From: Rothia sp035916755
GTDB lineage: Bacteria; Actinomycetota; Actinomycetes; Actinomycetales; Micrococcaceae
DNA length: 64,000 nucleotides
Direction: 5' to 3'
Assembly (NCBI RefSeq): GCF_035916755.1
Contig: NZ_JAYWIX010000005.1
Span: 62,001 to 126,000, forward strand
A program made the position numbers and the translations under genes. Below the pieces are notes generated by a model. The model searched no databases and was not told the origin of the DNA. It worked only from the letters and a program-made list of their open reading frames with translations. This document shows positions 51,446 through 60,603 of this stretch, piece by piece (position 1 is the stretch's first letter; each line of letters opens with the position of its first letter).

Positions 51446-52619
51446 GGTACACCTCCTTGATTTTCCCTTGGTAGGCTTCCTTGGAGTACACACGGCTAGC
51501 TTCTACCGCTGACTGCCCTGCTTTCTGGGCAAAAGTTTCATAGTCATCAAGTACAGCTAATACCTTCTCAGCAAAAGCCTGGGGACTTTCAGCTAGAGCC
51601 GAGGCCCAGCTAACCTGGGCGATTCCTTCAATACCCGCCCCTGTTGAGACCAGGGGGATACCCCGAAGAATTGCATCTAGGGTCTTAAACTTGACCCCGC
51701 TCCCTAGCTTAATGGGGGAAACTAGCAGGGTTGCCTGGGCATAGATAGGCTCAAGGTCGTCAACGAAACCGGTAAATTCAATGCGGGCGTCCTCTCCCAA
51801 CTTCATCAGATCATGAGAAGGACTTTCTCCAACTACCGTAAATTTTATCTCAGGTCTCTTTGCCCAAATCAAGGGAAGCACCTGACGAATAAACCACTCA
51901 ACTGCCTGATGGTTCTCCCAGCGATACATGGTTCCCACAAACACCACATTATGACCAGGTTTCCTCTGTAGTTTTGGCTGACTAAAATCTAAATAAACCG
52001 GCGGTATAACGGTGTAGACCCTGTCTTTGACCTTCTTAGGGGCTCGTAAAAGAGCCCTATCTTTATCTGATAGGACGACAGTCCTATCAAGAAAACGAGT
52101 CGTTAGCCCTTCCAATAGGCCAGATGTTATCGCCTGAGCACACCACAATGAAGATTTTATAGGTTGAGGTTCTGATGCAGAACGGCGTTTTAATCTTTGC
52201 TCATTGATATCATGGAAAGTACCTACGAGACGAGCAGTAGGATTAATTCTCCGCATGAGGGGAGCTAGTAAAACATTAGAACTCCACTGCATATCAATAA
52301 CTGCTGCTTCCTGGAGTAGGCTCATAGCCTGCTTATCTCGCATCAGGGCCATATAAAAACTGATATTGGGGATCCAGGTGAAGGAGCGAGTAAGACGCGC
52401 AACCGCTCTTTCCAATGGCCTTGTACCTGTAGCCACGAAGTATCGAGGAAGGTCATAGGCTGGGGCATAGCCATTACGCGGAACGGAGGCAAGGAAAATA
52501 GGGGTATGCCCGGCTTCCCTCAGCGCAAAATAAAGCTCTCGGATTAAGCGTTCCCCCGCACTTGTAGGCTCAGGCTTAGGTACTTCATGTGAAAGAATAA
52601 CGACAGAATACTGGCTCAT
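51435..52619 (-). CDS. Glycosyltransferase family 4
   Basis: The 394-residue protein has VILSHEVPKPEPTSAGERLIREL near the start and VVFVGTMYRWENHQAVEWFI, IKFTVVGESPSHDLMKLG and VSPIKLGSGVKFKTLDAILRGIPLVST (in part) in the donor half. The G-x-K-x-K replaces part of the usual E-x7-E layout, a pattern seen in several GT4 family members. It overlaps the ABC exporter gene by four bases (ATGA), so the two are coupled. Confidence 0.9.
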   Translation of the reverse strand: MSQYSVVILSHEVPKPEPTSAGERLIRELYFALREAGHTPIFLASVPRNGYAPAYDLPRYFVATGTRPLERAVARLTRSFTWIPNISFYMALMRDKQAMSLLQEAAVIDMQWSSNVLLAPLMRRINPTARLVGTFHDINEQRLKRRSASEPQPIKSSLWCAQAITSGLLEGLTTRFLDRTVVLSDKDRALLRAPKKVKDRVYTVIPPVYLDFSQPKLQRKPGHNVVFVGTMYRWENHQAVEWFIRQVLPLIWAKRPEIKFTVVGESPSHDLMKLGEDARIEFTGFVDDLEPIYAQATLLVSPIKLGSGVKFKTLDAILRGIPLVSTGAGIEGIAQVSWASALAESPQAFAEKVLAVLDDYETFAQKAGQSAVEASRVYSKEAYQGKIKEVYRGL

Positions 52620-54403
52620 GATAGCTTCCCCAATTCAACAAGCTCACGGAAGTCCTGATTAACAGCAGAAAGCTCCTCGAAACTTCCCTGATTGATAACC
52701 CTGCCATTTTTCATGTAAAAAATGATATCTGCCTTCTTAATAGTCGACAGGCGATGAGCTACCATGATGATTGTCATCTCTCCCGACAGGCGGTCAATGG
52801 TCTGAGTAATCTTATGCTCAGTTTTATTGTCAAGAGCAGATGTTGCTTCATCAAGTACCAGCAGCTTTGGGTTCCGGTAAAGAGCCCGAGCGATTCCCAA
52901 CCTCTGTCTCTGGCCGCCAGAAAGGCGCCCTCCTTCATGTCCTAGCTCTTCCTCAATTCCAGCAGGAAGACTCGCTACCAGTTCTCCCAACTCAGCCTGC
53001 TCAAGAGCCTCAAGTACACGCTGATCGTCAATTTCTTCTGCCTTTAGACCGAATGCCACATTTTCTTTGAGGCTAGCTGGCAGAATATAAACACTTTGAG
53101 GAACAACACCAGCTTGCTGATGCCAGGATTTAATATCTTCTCTAATATTGTGCTCACCGCACCGCACATTGCCCTCAGCTGGGGTCAACATGCCCAAGAT
53201 AAGATCTACCAGAGTCGATTTGCCTGACCCGCTTGAGCCGACAAAGGCAACAGTGCTACGCGCAGGAATTGTCAACGAAACCTTATCAAGCACAGCAGGC
53301 TCTTCAGGCGAGTATTTGAAAACTACATCTTCAACAGAAATATCCCCATCGAAGCTCAGGCCCGGCGAATCAACCTGAGAGTGGAGCTCCTGCCCTCTGA
53401 AGTAGGAAATCTCTTCGTTGATAATCCTCACACCAGCTGAGCCTGCCCGCATCGCGTTCACAGATGCAATGGTAGAAGTCAGGGCAGGCATGATACGAAC
53501 CGCTGCAACTGTAAATACACCCATGGTGGCAACAGCTTCAGCCTGATTTTTTGTGGAGAACATATAGGTTGCCAACACGGCGATACTCACAATAAAAACA
53601 ATCTCTATGATGTTCTTAGGGAGTTCGTTGATAACGGCCTGCTCACGATTAGCCTTAGCCCGCATCTGAGCACCTACTGCATAGCTCTCTTTAAAATTCT
53701 GGGCGACACCAAAAAGGCGCATCTCTCGGAAGGCAGATAGGGCAGGCATGGCAGAAAACCACGAAACATAATCTGCTTCGGTGATTTGAAGACTAATCTT
53801 TGAAAGACGCTTCTTTAAGAGTAGTGGTATGAGATAGCCAACCACTGCAAAGATAGTGATAGCAAACAAGGCCACCAAAGGAGAAACAAAGACCAGTACC
53901 CCCAGCATGAGCAGGACTGTTACAAGTCCAGTTACCACGTTCAGCAAGCTGAGAATACTCTGACTGTACCCCTGGGCTACAGCAGTAGCTAGATTCGTAT
54001 GGAGCTTAGAAAGGTCTCGCTTCTTATGATCCTGGTAGGGTGCATCAAGGTAGAGACCCAAAAGCTTTACCCGGGCAGTTCGTTCAAGTCTTTGGATAAA
54101 CCCAACCTGCCACCAGCGGAAGCCAATTGCATAAGCTGTCTTACCTACAAAGGCCACGATGATGATACCTGCCAGAACCATGATGAGGTCTTGACGCTCA
54201 GAAATGCCGACAAAAGCAGCAATTCTTCCCAAGATTCCAGCATCAATAGCCTGACCAGAAGCAGCCAGCAGAAGCGGGTAAGTAGCCAGAACGCCTAAGA
54301 TTTCCAGCAGGGAAACTGTCAGAGAACCTAAAACAGCAATGACCATTTTAGCTTTGACTGGAAAATCAACGAGGTAAAACAAGTTGCGAATACTGCTGAT
54401 CAT
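52616..54403 (-). CDS. ABC exporter (fused membrane and ATPase domains)
   Basis: The 595-residue protein has about six membrane helices in residues 1-320 and one ATPase domain after residue 350. It contains Walker A GSSGSGKSTLVD, signature LSGGQRQRLGIARAL, Walker B LLVLDEATSALD and the switch histidine in VAHRLSTI. It is a half-transporter of the MsbA/PglK type and probably works as a dimer. It may flip a lipid-linked oligosaccharide made by the two glycosyltransferases behind it. It is more AT-rich than neighbouring housekeeping genes. Confidence 0.92.
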   Translation of the reverse strand: MISSIRNLFYLVDFPVKAKMVIAVLGSLTVSLLEILGVLATYPLLLAASGQAIDAGILGRIAAFVGISERQDLIMVLAGIIIVAFVGKTAYAIGFRWWQVGFIQRLERTARVKLLGLYLDAPYQDHKKRDLSKLHTNLATAVAQGYSQSILSLLNVVTGLVTVLLMLGVLVFVSPLVALFAITIFAVVGYLIPLLLKKRLSKISLQITEADYVSWFSAMPALSAFREMRLFGVAQNFKESYAVGAQMRAKANREQAVINELPKNIIEIVFIVSIAVLATYMFSTKNQAEAVATMGVFTVAAVRIMPALTSTIASVNAMRAGSAGVRIINEEISYFRGQELHSQVDSPGLSFDGDISVEDVVFKYSPEEPAVLDKVSLTIPARSTVAFVGSSGSGKSTLVDLILGMLTPAEGNVRCGEHNIREDIKSWHQQAGVVPQSVYILPASLKENVAFGLKAEEIDDQRVLEALEQAELGELVASLPAGIEEELGHEGGRLSGGQRQRLGIARALYRNPKLLVLDEATSALDNKTEHKITQTIDRLSGEMTIIMVAHRLSTIKKADIIFYMKNGRVINQGSFEELSAVNQDFRELVELGKLS

Positions 54404-54491
54404 AGCCCCTACACTACTGAATTAAAACGAGTAACGCCCCCCATTCTACCGCCACCTTCCCCCGAGGGAATTAGTTCGACCCTCCAGGTAA

Positions 54492-55400
54492 CTAGGAGAT
54501 AAAGGCAACTGTAGGCCCTGAGCCCGAGACAAAACTTGCCTCCACCTCGGGTTGGCTTTGAGCCCCGTCAAGGGTTTCGGCCAGCTCCGGCAACAAGGCA
54601 ACAGCAGGGGCAGCCAGGTCATTGCGCAGTAGCCCGGCGATAGCCGGCAAGCGCTTCTGCAGCGGCTCGGCCGAGGTCAGCAGGTCTAGCAGCTCCTGCG
54701 GAACTTGCAGAGTGGCGTCCGGAGCAGGGTAGCGCCCCTCAGCCCGACCAGCATCCAGCTCCCTAAACACCGCGGGAGTCGATAGCCCAGCCGTCGAAGG
54801 CACAAACCCAAACTTCAGCGGCTCCACCCCCTCAGGCACCTTGATTGGAGTGAGCTGATCCCCCACCCCGATACCCACGGCCAGGCCGCCTAGCAAGGCG
54901 AAAGGCACATCGGCGCCCAGCGGAGCGGCCAGCTCCAACAGGCGCTCAAGCCCAAGAGGCGCAGCAGCAAGACCGGCCTGCACCAGGTAGTCGTTCATCG
55001 CCTTCATAGCAGCAGCAGCATCGGCTGAACCACCGCCCATACCACCGGCAACCGGAACAGCCTTATCAATATGAAGCTGAACGGAGACGTCCGCAGGCTC
55101 CAGGCCGCGCTCCGCCAGCACCGCCGCCGCACCGCGATAGGCCAGGTTAGTTTCGTCGAGCGGAACCACAGCCGGGTCAAAAGCCCCGGCAGCAACCTGC
55201 TCTGCCACAGGGGAGCCCTCAGCAACGCTCATCGACTGGGCGATACCCGGCTCTTGAGCCGAAGAAATCGTCACGTGCTCCAGCACATCGGTAGCGGCGT
55301 AAAGCGAGGCAACCTCGTGGTAGCCGTCCTCCCGCAGGGGCCCCACCGCAAAATACAGGTTGACCTTGCCGGGGGCGGTAGCAGAAACGCTGAGGGTCAT
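54492..55400 (-). CDS. ispE: 4-diphosphocytidyl-2-C-methyl-D-erythritol kinase
   Basis: IspE phosphorylates the CDP-ME intermediate of the MEP pathway for isoprenoids, which also supply undecaprenol. The 302-residue GHMP kinase has APGKVNLYFAVG near the start, the phosphate loop PVAGGMGGGSADAAA, and SGSGPTVAFIS at the C-terminus. It overlaps rsmA by four bases. Confidence 0.97.
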   Translation of the reverse strand: MTLSVSATAPGKVNLYFAVGPLREDGYHEVASLYAATDVLEHVTISSAQEPGIAQSMSVAEGSPVAEQVAAGAFDPAVVPLDETNLAYRGAAAVLAERGLEPADVSVQLHIDKAVPVAGGMGGGSADAAAAMKAMNDYLVQAGLAAAPLGLERLLELAAPLGADVPFALLGGLAVGIGVGDQLTPIKVPEGVEPLKFGFVPSTAGLSTPAVFRELDAGRAEGRYPAPDATLQVPQELLDLLTSAEPLQKRLPAIAGLLRNDLAAPAVALLPELAETLDGAQSQPEVEASFVSGSGPTVAFIS

Positions 55401-56305
55401 GCGGACGCACCCTCCCCGCCCTGGTCGGCAGGGGCAGGTACCTGCCGGGCGGCTTCGCCAATCTTGATGAAGTCAAAAATATCGAGCTTTTCCCCGCGCA
55501 GCTGCGGGTCAATACCGGCAGCCTCAAGAATCTCACCGGCGCGGGCAGCAGAACCAGCCCAGCCGGCGAGGGCAGCTCGCAGGGTCTTACGGCGCTGGGC
55601 AAAGGCTGCATCGACAATGGCAAAGACCTTTTCACGAGGCAGGTCAGACAGTAGCTCGGAGCGGCGTTTAAAAGCTACCAGGCCCGACTTAATCTTGGGG
55701 GCAGGCCAGAAAACGTTGGTGCCGATAACCCCTGCCTTAGATACTTCGGCAAACCAGTTGGCCTTGACCGAGGGCACCCCGTAAATCTTTGAACCGGGCT
55801 TGGCTGAGAGGCGGTCGGCAACCTCGTCCTGCACCATAACCAGGGCATGCTCGATGGAGGGGAAGGTAGCGAACATGTGCAGGAGCACCGGCACCGCCAC
55901 GTTGTAGGGCAGGTTAGCAACCAGGGCGGACGGGGTGCGCGGCAGCTCGGTGACCTTCATGGCGTCCGAAAGCACCACGTCGATGCGGTCTTCTGAGCCG
56001 GGCCGGAACTTGGCGATAGTAGCGGGCAACTGCTCGGCCAGAGGCGGGTCGATCTCAACAGCAACCATATCTCGGGCAGCGTCCAAGATACCCAGGGTAA
56101 GGGACCCCAGACCCGGGCCAACCTCAACCACCGTCTCATCGGGGCTGATACCGGCAGCGGCAATGATACGACGAATCGTATTGGGATCAATCACGAAGTT
56201 CTGCCCCAGGGTCTTAGTGGGGCGGATGCCGAGCTGGGCTGCCAGGTCACGAATTTCTTGGGGGCCGAGCAGAGCATCGGGCGCAGGAGATTGCTGTTCA
56301 GTCAC
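55397..56305 (-). CDS. rsmA: 16S rRNA (adenine1518/1519-N6)-dimethyltransferase
   Basis: RsmA (KsgA) dimethylates two adenines at the 3' end of 16S rRNA. The protein has KTLGQNFVIDPNTIRRI, SAM-binding VVEVGPGLGSLTLGIL and the N-P-P-x-Y-like ANLPYNVAVPVLLHM. The frame is open to 56434, but the GTG at 56305 starts the conserved sequence and avoids overlapping the divergent GT87 gene. That gives 302 residues. Confidence 0.96.
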   Translation of the reverse strand: MTEQQSPAPDALLGPQEIRDLAAQLGIRPTKTLGQNFVIDPNTIRRIIAAAGISPDETVVEVGPGLGSLTLGILDAARDMVAVEIDPPLAEQLPATIAKFRPGSEDRIDVVLSDAMKVTELPRTPSALVANLPYNVAVPVLLHMFATFPSIEHALVMVQDEVADRLSAKPGSKIYGVPSVKANWFAEVSKAGVIGTNVFWPAPKIKSGLVAFKRRSELLSDLPREKVFAIVDAAFAQRRKTLRAALAGWAGSAARAGEILEAAGIDPQLRGEKLDIFDFIKIGEAARQVPAPADQGGEGASA

Positions 56306-56410
56306 GCTCTCTAGTCTACCGGGTCTGTATATACACATAGGTTTCTTCGCTCCCAGAACGCCCCCGGTAGAATTACTGCTCGTACCAAGCCACCCAACCC
56401 CGGGGACCCC

Positions 56411-57655
56411 ATGCCTGTAGCACCTGCCGCCCACCAGCGTCCGCCCATCGCCGCCCTCACCAGGGCGCTTACCAGCACACCCGCCCTGGTGACCGCTCTA
56501 GCGCTGACCCTCATCAGTGCCTACCCCTTCCTCTGGGACGAGAAAATGGTCGCCCGGGAATTCTTCGACCTACAGGTCTACTACGGTGGGGTTGCCCACT
56601 GGCTAGAAACCGGCCAGCTCTACAACTGGGCCCTACCGCCCGAAGAAATCTACGGGTTCACCTACCCGCCCTTTGCTGCCCTAGTTTTCACCCCCTTTGT
56701 GCTACTCACCAGTGCAGATACCGCAGGGCCTATATTCCTGTTGCTCAACATTACCGCGCTGGTGGCCCTGGTCTACCTCTCCTGCAGGGGTATGGGGGTA
56801 GGCGAGCGCCCCGCCCTAGCTGCCGGGCTCTGGCTCACTCCCCTACTACTCAAGTTCTTCCCCATCAGCTTCAATATGGAACTGGGGCAGATTAACCTCT
56901 TTTTGGTACTGCTGATTCTCACCGACATTATCTACCTCAAAAACACCCGCTGGCACGGGGTTCTGATTGCCCTTACCGCCTGCATCAAGCTCACCCCGGC
57001 TATCTTCGGGTTGCTCTTCATCGCCACCCGCGATTGGAAGTCTCTGGCTCGTTTCGTGGGCACCGGTCTGGCCTCAATCGCGCTGAGCTTTGCCGTCGAT
57101 TTCGAGGTAGCCCGCGAATACTTCACCGAGAAAATCTTTGAATCCTCCCGCGTGGGGTCAATTACCGGGGCTCTGAACTATAACCTACTCGGCACCTGGG
57201 CTATGCTCTTCCCCTCCTGGCTCGCCGGCGTCCTCTTTGCCGTCACCGCCCTGGGTTCGGTAGTGCTGACTTACCTGGCCGTGCGCAGGTTAGCGTGGCA
57301 GGACGCCCCCGGCGCCTACCTGGGGGCAGCCTCCTGTGTTGCGGCACTGGGGCTGCTGCTCTCCCCCATCTCCTGGACCCACCACTGGGTCTGGTTCGTT
57401 ACCTTCCTCGTCTTTGCTGCCCTCTACGGCTGGCGTACCGCGCACACCGGCTACCTCTACCTAGCCGCCACCGGTGTGCTCATCTTTGCCATGCCCTTTG
57501 CGGTCTGGTTTGGCGGACACGATTGGGGCGGCAACGAGTGGCCCGAACACCTGGCTCTATTGCATGCCCTGCCGGTGGCCTGGGCGGTCGCCTACCTGGC
57601 GCTAGGGGCTAGAAGCCCTCAAACCCCCAGCTCCCGTAGGCTGCCAGGGAGTTAG
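56411..57655 (+). CDS. Polyprenol-phosphate-dependent mannosyltransferase-like membrane protein (GT87/DUF2029)
   Basis: The 414-residue protein has about ten membrane helices and the GT87 (DUF2029) layout. An early FFDLQVYYGGVAHWLETGQLY carries the acidic residues for metal or donor binding, FTYPPFAALVFTPFVLL follows, and LNMELGQINLFLVLL is similar to the conserved G-Q-x-N motif. GT87 members in actinobacteria use polyprenyl-phosphomannose to build outer wall glycans. It lies between rsmA and tatD and its end overlaps the convergent tatD end by 47 bases. Confidence 0.87.
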   Translation: MPVAPAAHQRPPIAALTRALTSTPALVTALALTLISAYPFLWDEKMVAREFFDLQVYYGGVAHWLETGQLYNWALPPEEIYGFTYPPFAALVFTPFVLLTSADTAGPIFLLLNITALVALVYLSCRGMGVGERPALAAGLWLTPLLLKFFPISFNMELGQINLFLVLLILTDIIYLKNTRWHGVLIALTACIKLTPAIFGLLFIATRDWKSLARFVGTGLASIALSFAVDFEVAREYFTEKIFESSRVGSITGALNYNLLGTWAMLFPSWLAGVLFAVTALGSVVLTYLAVRRLAWQDAPGAYLGAASCVAALGLLLSPISWTHHWVWFVTFLVFAALYGWRTAHTGYLYLAATGVLIFAMPFAVWFGGHDWGGNEWPEHLALLHALPVAWAVAYLALGARSPQTPSSRRLPGS

Positions 57656-58685
57656 CGCGGATATCCCGGCAAAGCTCTTCAAGGTCGGCGCCCAGGTGGC
57701 CTGCCATAAAACGCACGGTGTAGTTGGTCATGTAGCTGGCATTAGGGCGGCCCCGGAAGGGGTGGGGGGTCAGGAAGGGCGCGTCAGTCTCAGCCAGAAT
57801 CAGCTCCCGGCGGGCTAACTTCAGGGACTCCTGAATACCGTGCGAGCTCTTGAAGGTCACGGTGCCAGCAAAGCTCATGTACCAGCCCTGCTCGTTACAG
57901 ATTTCAGCCAGGTCGGGCCCGCCTGAGTAGCAGTGGAAAATCACGGTCTCGGGCGCGCCCTCATCAAGCAAGATACGGACGACGTCCTCGTGCGCGTCGC
58001 GGTCGTGAATCTGCACGGCCTTACCGTGCTTCTTCGCCATACGGATATGGGCGCGGAAAGATTCTTCCTGTGCTCCCTTGCCCTCCTCACCCGTGCGGAA
58101 GTAGTCCAGGCCGGTTTCGCCCAGGGCACGGACGCGCGGGTCGGCTGCCAGCGCATCGATAGCTGCCAGGGCGGCTTCGAGCTGACCAGCTTCTGCCAGC
58201 TTGGGGGCTTCGTTAGGGTGCAGGGCCACAGCAGCCAGGACGCGGGGGTCGGCCTGGGCAGCTCGCACAGCGTAGAGGGAACTGGGCACATCACAGCCCA
58301 CCTGCACAATCGCACCGATGCCCAGGGCTTCGCCGGTATCGAGGGCGTCGCGGGCGGTGACGGCGACCTCTCCGTCGAGCAGGTCCATGTGGGTGTGGTT
58401 ATCGACAATGGCGTAGGGCAGCGGCGCGGGAGCTGGCGGGAAGACCAGGTTACGGCGGCGCCCGTCCTCCCCTTTCTCACCGCGGCGGCGGGTGCCCTCC
58501 CCGCTGGGCTCCCCCGCGGTGTTGTAGCGGTCAGCCTGATAGGCCGGGGGCACCTCGCCCTCAAGAATCGGTTCGGGGGTCTCAAAGATGGTGGCGGTCT
58601 GCTCGGCCTCACTGGGCAGGTAGGAGGCAAAGCGCTCGGCAAGCTCGCGGAGTTCGACGTCGGTCAAGGTGTGGTCGGTACACAT
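57609..58685 (-). CDS. tatD: TatD-family metallohydrolase with a long N-terminal extension
   Basis: The core has YAIVDNHTHMDLLDGE with the metal-binding H-x-H, GETGLDYFR, AVQIHDRDAHEDV, FHCYSGGPDL and AETDAPFLTPHP. TatD enzymes are metal-dependent 3'-5' exonucleases or hydrolases with a TIM barrel. About 80 residues come before the barrel, ending in a basic stretch (GTRRRGEKGEDGRRRN), so the protein is 358 residues instead of about 270. The ATG at 58685 is four bases after the rsmI stop. The end overlaps the convergent GT87 gene. Confidence 0.95.
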   Translation of the reverse strand: MCTDHTLTDVELRELAERFASYLPSEAEQTATIFETPEPILEGEVPPAYQADRYNTAGEPSGEGTRRRGEKGEDGRRRNLVFPPAPAPLPYAIVDNHTHMDLLDGEVAVTARDALDTGEALGIGAIVQVGCDVPSSLYAVRAAQADPRVLAAVALHPNEAPKLAEAGQLEAALAAIDALAADPRVRALGETGLDYFRTGEEGKGAQEESFRAHIRMAKKHGKAVQIHDRDAHEDVVRILLDEGAPETVIFHCYSGGPDLAEICNEQGWYMSFAGTVTFKSSHGIQESLKLARRELILAETDAPFLTPHPFRGRPNASYMTNYTVRFMAGHLGADLEELCRDIRANSLAAYGSWGFEGF

Positions 58686-58689
58686 AGGT

Positions 58690-59574
58690 TTAGCTTTCTG
58701 AATCTTTGACGGCCAGGGTTGCCTGGTAAAGGTCGCGCTTAGACACCCCGTAGGCTTCGGCCACCTGGGCACAGGCGGCTTTCAGGCGGACGCCACCGGC
58801 CACAAGCTCCAGGACGAGGTCGGTCAGATTCTCTGCCTCTTCAGCCTCGGGTTCAGGGGCCCCCTCCACCACGATAGCGATTTCCCCCTTAATCTGCTTA
58901 GATTCGGCCCAGGTAATGAGTTCTTGCAGGCTACCGCGGGCAACCTCTTCGTGCAGCTTGGTCAGTTCCCGGCAGACAGCGGCGCGGCGCTCTGCCCCGA
59001 AAACTTCGGCGAAATCGTACAGGGTCGCGGCCAGCCGGTGAGGGGACTCGTAGAAGACCATGGTGCGATCTTCAGTAGCGAGCGCGGCCAGGCGCCGAGT
59101 GCGGTCTGAGCCCTTGCGCGCAAGGAAGCCCTCAAAGGTGAAACGGCCCGAGGGTAGGCCGGAGACGGCTATAGCGGTCACAACAGCTGAGGGCCCCGGC
59201 AGGGCGGTAACGGTCAGGCCGGCGTTGGCCACGGCAGCGGCTGCTACATAGCCGGGGTCGGAGACAGCGGGCATGCCGGCGTCCGACATGAGCAGCACGG
59301 TCTGCCCGGCTGCCACAGCCTCAACAATCTGCCCAGCGCGGTCAGCCTCGTTGTGGTCGTGGTTGACCAGCACCTGCCCCCGGGTGGTGACGCCCAGCCC
59401 TGCGGCTAGTTTACGCAGGGTACGGCTGTCTTCAACAGCGAGGACGTCAGCGGACGCGAGCGCCTCGCGCAGGCGCGGGGAGGCATCGGCTAGATTGCCG
59501 ATGGGGGTTCCGCCAAGGATGAGGGCGCCGCCTTCGGCCGGCGCAGCGGGCGTGGTGTGAGGGGAGGATTCCAT
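58690..59574 (-). CDS. rsmI: 16S rRNA (cytidine1402-2'-O)-methyltransferase
   Basis: RsmI methylates the ribose of C1402 in the decoding site. The protein has LILGGTPIGNLADASPRLR, EDSRTLRKLA, VLLMSDAGMPAVSDPGY and VFYESPHRLAATL. The ATG at 59574 starts the family-like sequence (ESSPHTTPAAPAEGG is a short linker); the frame is open back to 59646, into a repeat. That gives 294 residues. A TAGGGTTAAACCCTA palindrome overlaps the start. Confidence 0.97.
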   Translation of the reverse strand: MESSPHTTPAAPAEGGALILGGTPIGNLADASPRLREALASADVLAVEDSRTLRKLAAGLGVTTRGQVLVNHDHNEADRAGQIVEAVAAGQTVLLMSDAGMPAVSDPGYVAAAAVANAGLTVTALPGPSAVVTAIAVSGLPSGRFTFEGFLARKGSDRTRRLAALATEDRTMVFYESPHRLAATLYDFAEVFGAERRAAVCRELTKLHEEVARGSLQELITWAESKQIKGEIAIVVEGAPEPEAEEAENLTDLVLELVAGGVRLKAACAQVAEAYGVSKRDLYQATLAVKDSES

Positions 59575-59588
59575 AGGGTTAAACCCTA
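59574..59588. promoter_or_regulatory. Perfect palindrome at the rsmI start
   Basis: TAGGGTTAAACCCTA has perfect 7-base arms around a central A and overlaps the first base of the rsmI start codon. Such a position suits an operator, but no regulator for it is known to me. Confidence 0.4.
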
Positions 59589-59611
59589 CTACTTTTATTC
59601 CCCTACAAGTA

Positions 59612-59673
59612 GGGACCAGATTCCTCCCGACGTCCTTGTCCACCACACATACAATCGTTACTTTTCTGGTCCC
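59612..59673 (+). repeat. Left 62-bp inverted repeat flanking the DUF559 gene
   Basis: The repeat starts GGGACCAGATTCCTCCC and ends TTTTCTGGTCCC, so it is itself an imperfect palindrome (GGGACCAG...CTGGTCCC). Its partner is 60784-60845 in the opposite orientation. The ends match over 17 and 12 bases or more; the centre differs. It ends three bases before the DUF559 stop codon. Confidence 0.85.
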
Positions 59674-59676
59674 TTG

Positions 59677-60603
59677 TTACCTGAGCGCCGCGATTCTGCT
59701 GCTCCCGTTTTTTCGTTGCATGGTGGCAAGAACTTCACGAACGATCCTCCGCGGGTGGTTCACAACGGTAGACCAGTCGTAGCGCAGCACATCCCATCCC
59801 GCATTTTTCAGTAGCTTCTCGCGTCGCACCTCGTTGAAGAAAACCTCATCGCGGCTCTGGGAATCAAGGTATTTCACCCGCCCATCAAATTCGAGAGCAA
59901 TCATTTCATCTTCGTAAGCAAAGTCGAGCCGGAAGTGTTCATTGTCAACCCAGACATCAACCTGCTGGGCTGGCAGGGGTAAGGGGCTCATGTGTAAGAC
60001 CCATTTCAGCTTGCTTTCACCAGCGCTCTCGCTCGAAGAGCTCATGAGGCCGGCAACCGTCCGTATTTTCTGAACTCCGCGCCCCCTCTGGCACCCCAAG
60101 TACTCCGCGACTTCCTCAACGGTGCATGCTCCCTGATAGAGCGCTGACTCAACCGTAACCAGTGCTGAGGACGGATGCAGGTAGCGGCAACAATCAGCTA
60201 AAGTCCGCAAGCAGGTAGTGAGGTGGAAGAAGCCGTGCACTGACGTTATATCGGGAGCTGTAGACGAATAGTGCTTTGCTATACCTTGAGCACGCCCCCG
60301 TGAACTAGGGTGACAACGCACGTCTACTAGCTTCTGATCTACCACGGCAAAGCCGTGCAACCAGGCAGCGGTTTGGTGAGTAAAGATGGTTTGCGGGTTC
60401 TTCTTGTAAACAGCAGAAATAAAATAAGGGTACTGCTGATAATAGGGAAGCTGACGGAAGTTTACCCGGGTAGTATAAACACCTGGAAGGAGACGAGTCA
60501 GCTCCTGCCGCCTGACCCGGCGAGCGATAACACTAGAGCTCATGCCCAGTTGCTGTAGTTCCCTGTAGGTGTAAACAGTTTGAAGACTATCGAGAATATC
60601 CAT
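59677..60603 (-). CDS. Winged-helix + DUF559 nuclease-like protein (AbiEi antitoxin-like N-terminus)
   Basis: The N-terminal half matches the AbiEi-type winged-helix domain common in actinobacteria: YTYRELQQLGMSSSVIARRV and LTRLLPGVYTT, followed by TIFTHQTAAWLHGF. The C-terminal third is DUF559, a Vsr-related PD-(D/E)xK fold: SAGESKLKWVL, FRLDFAYEDEMIALEFDG and RREKLLKNAGWDVLRYDW. The acid residues D-x10-E-x-D are in place. The ATG at 60603 gives about 309 residues; the frame is open to 60678. The gene lies between two inverted copies of a palindromic repeat. DNA cleavage is likely from the fold, but not shown. Confidence 0.82.
   Translation of the reverse strand: MDILDSLQTVYTYRELQQLGMSSSVIARRVRRQELTRLLPGVYTTRVNFRQLPYYQQYPYFISAVYKKNPQTIFTHQTAAWLHGFAVVDQKLVDVRCHPSSRGRAQGIAKHYSSTAPDITSVHGFFHLTTCLRTLADCCRYLHPSSALVTVESALYQGACTVEEVAEYLGCQRGRGVQKIRTVAGLMSSSSESAGESKLKWVLHMSPLPLPAQQVDVWVDNEHFRLDFAYEDEMIALEFDGRVKYLDSQSRDEVFFNEVRREKLLKNAGWDVLRYDWSTVVNHPRRIVREVLATMQRKNGSSRIAALR

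Noticed and set aside
57933..58709. 258-codon plus-strand frame over tatD
   Set aside because: Antisense to a complete and conserved TatD core.
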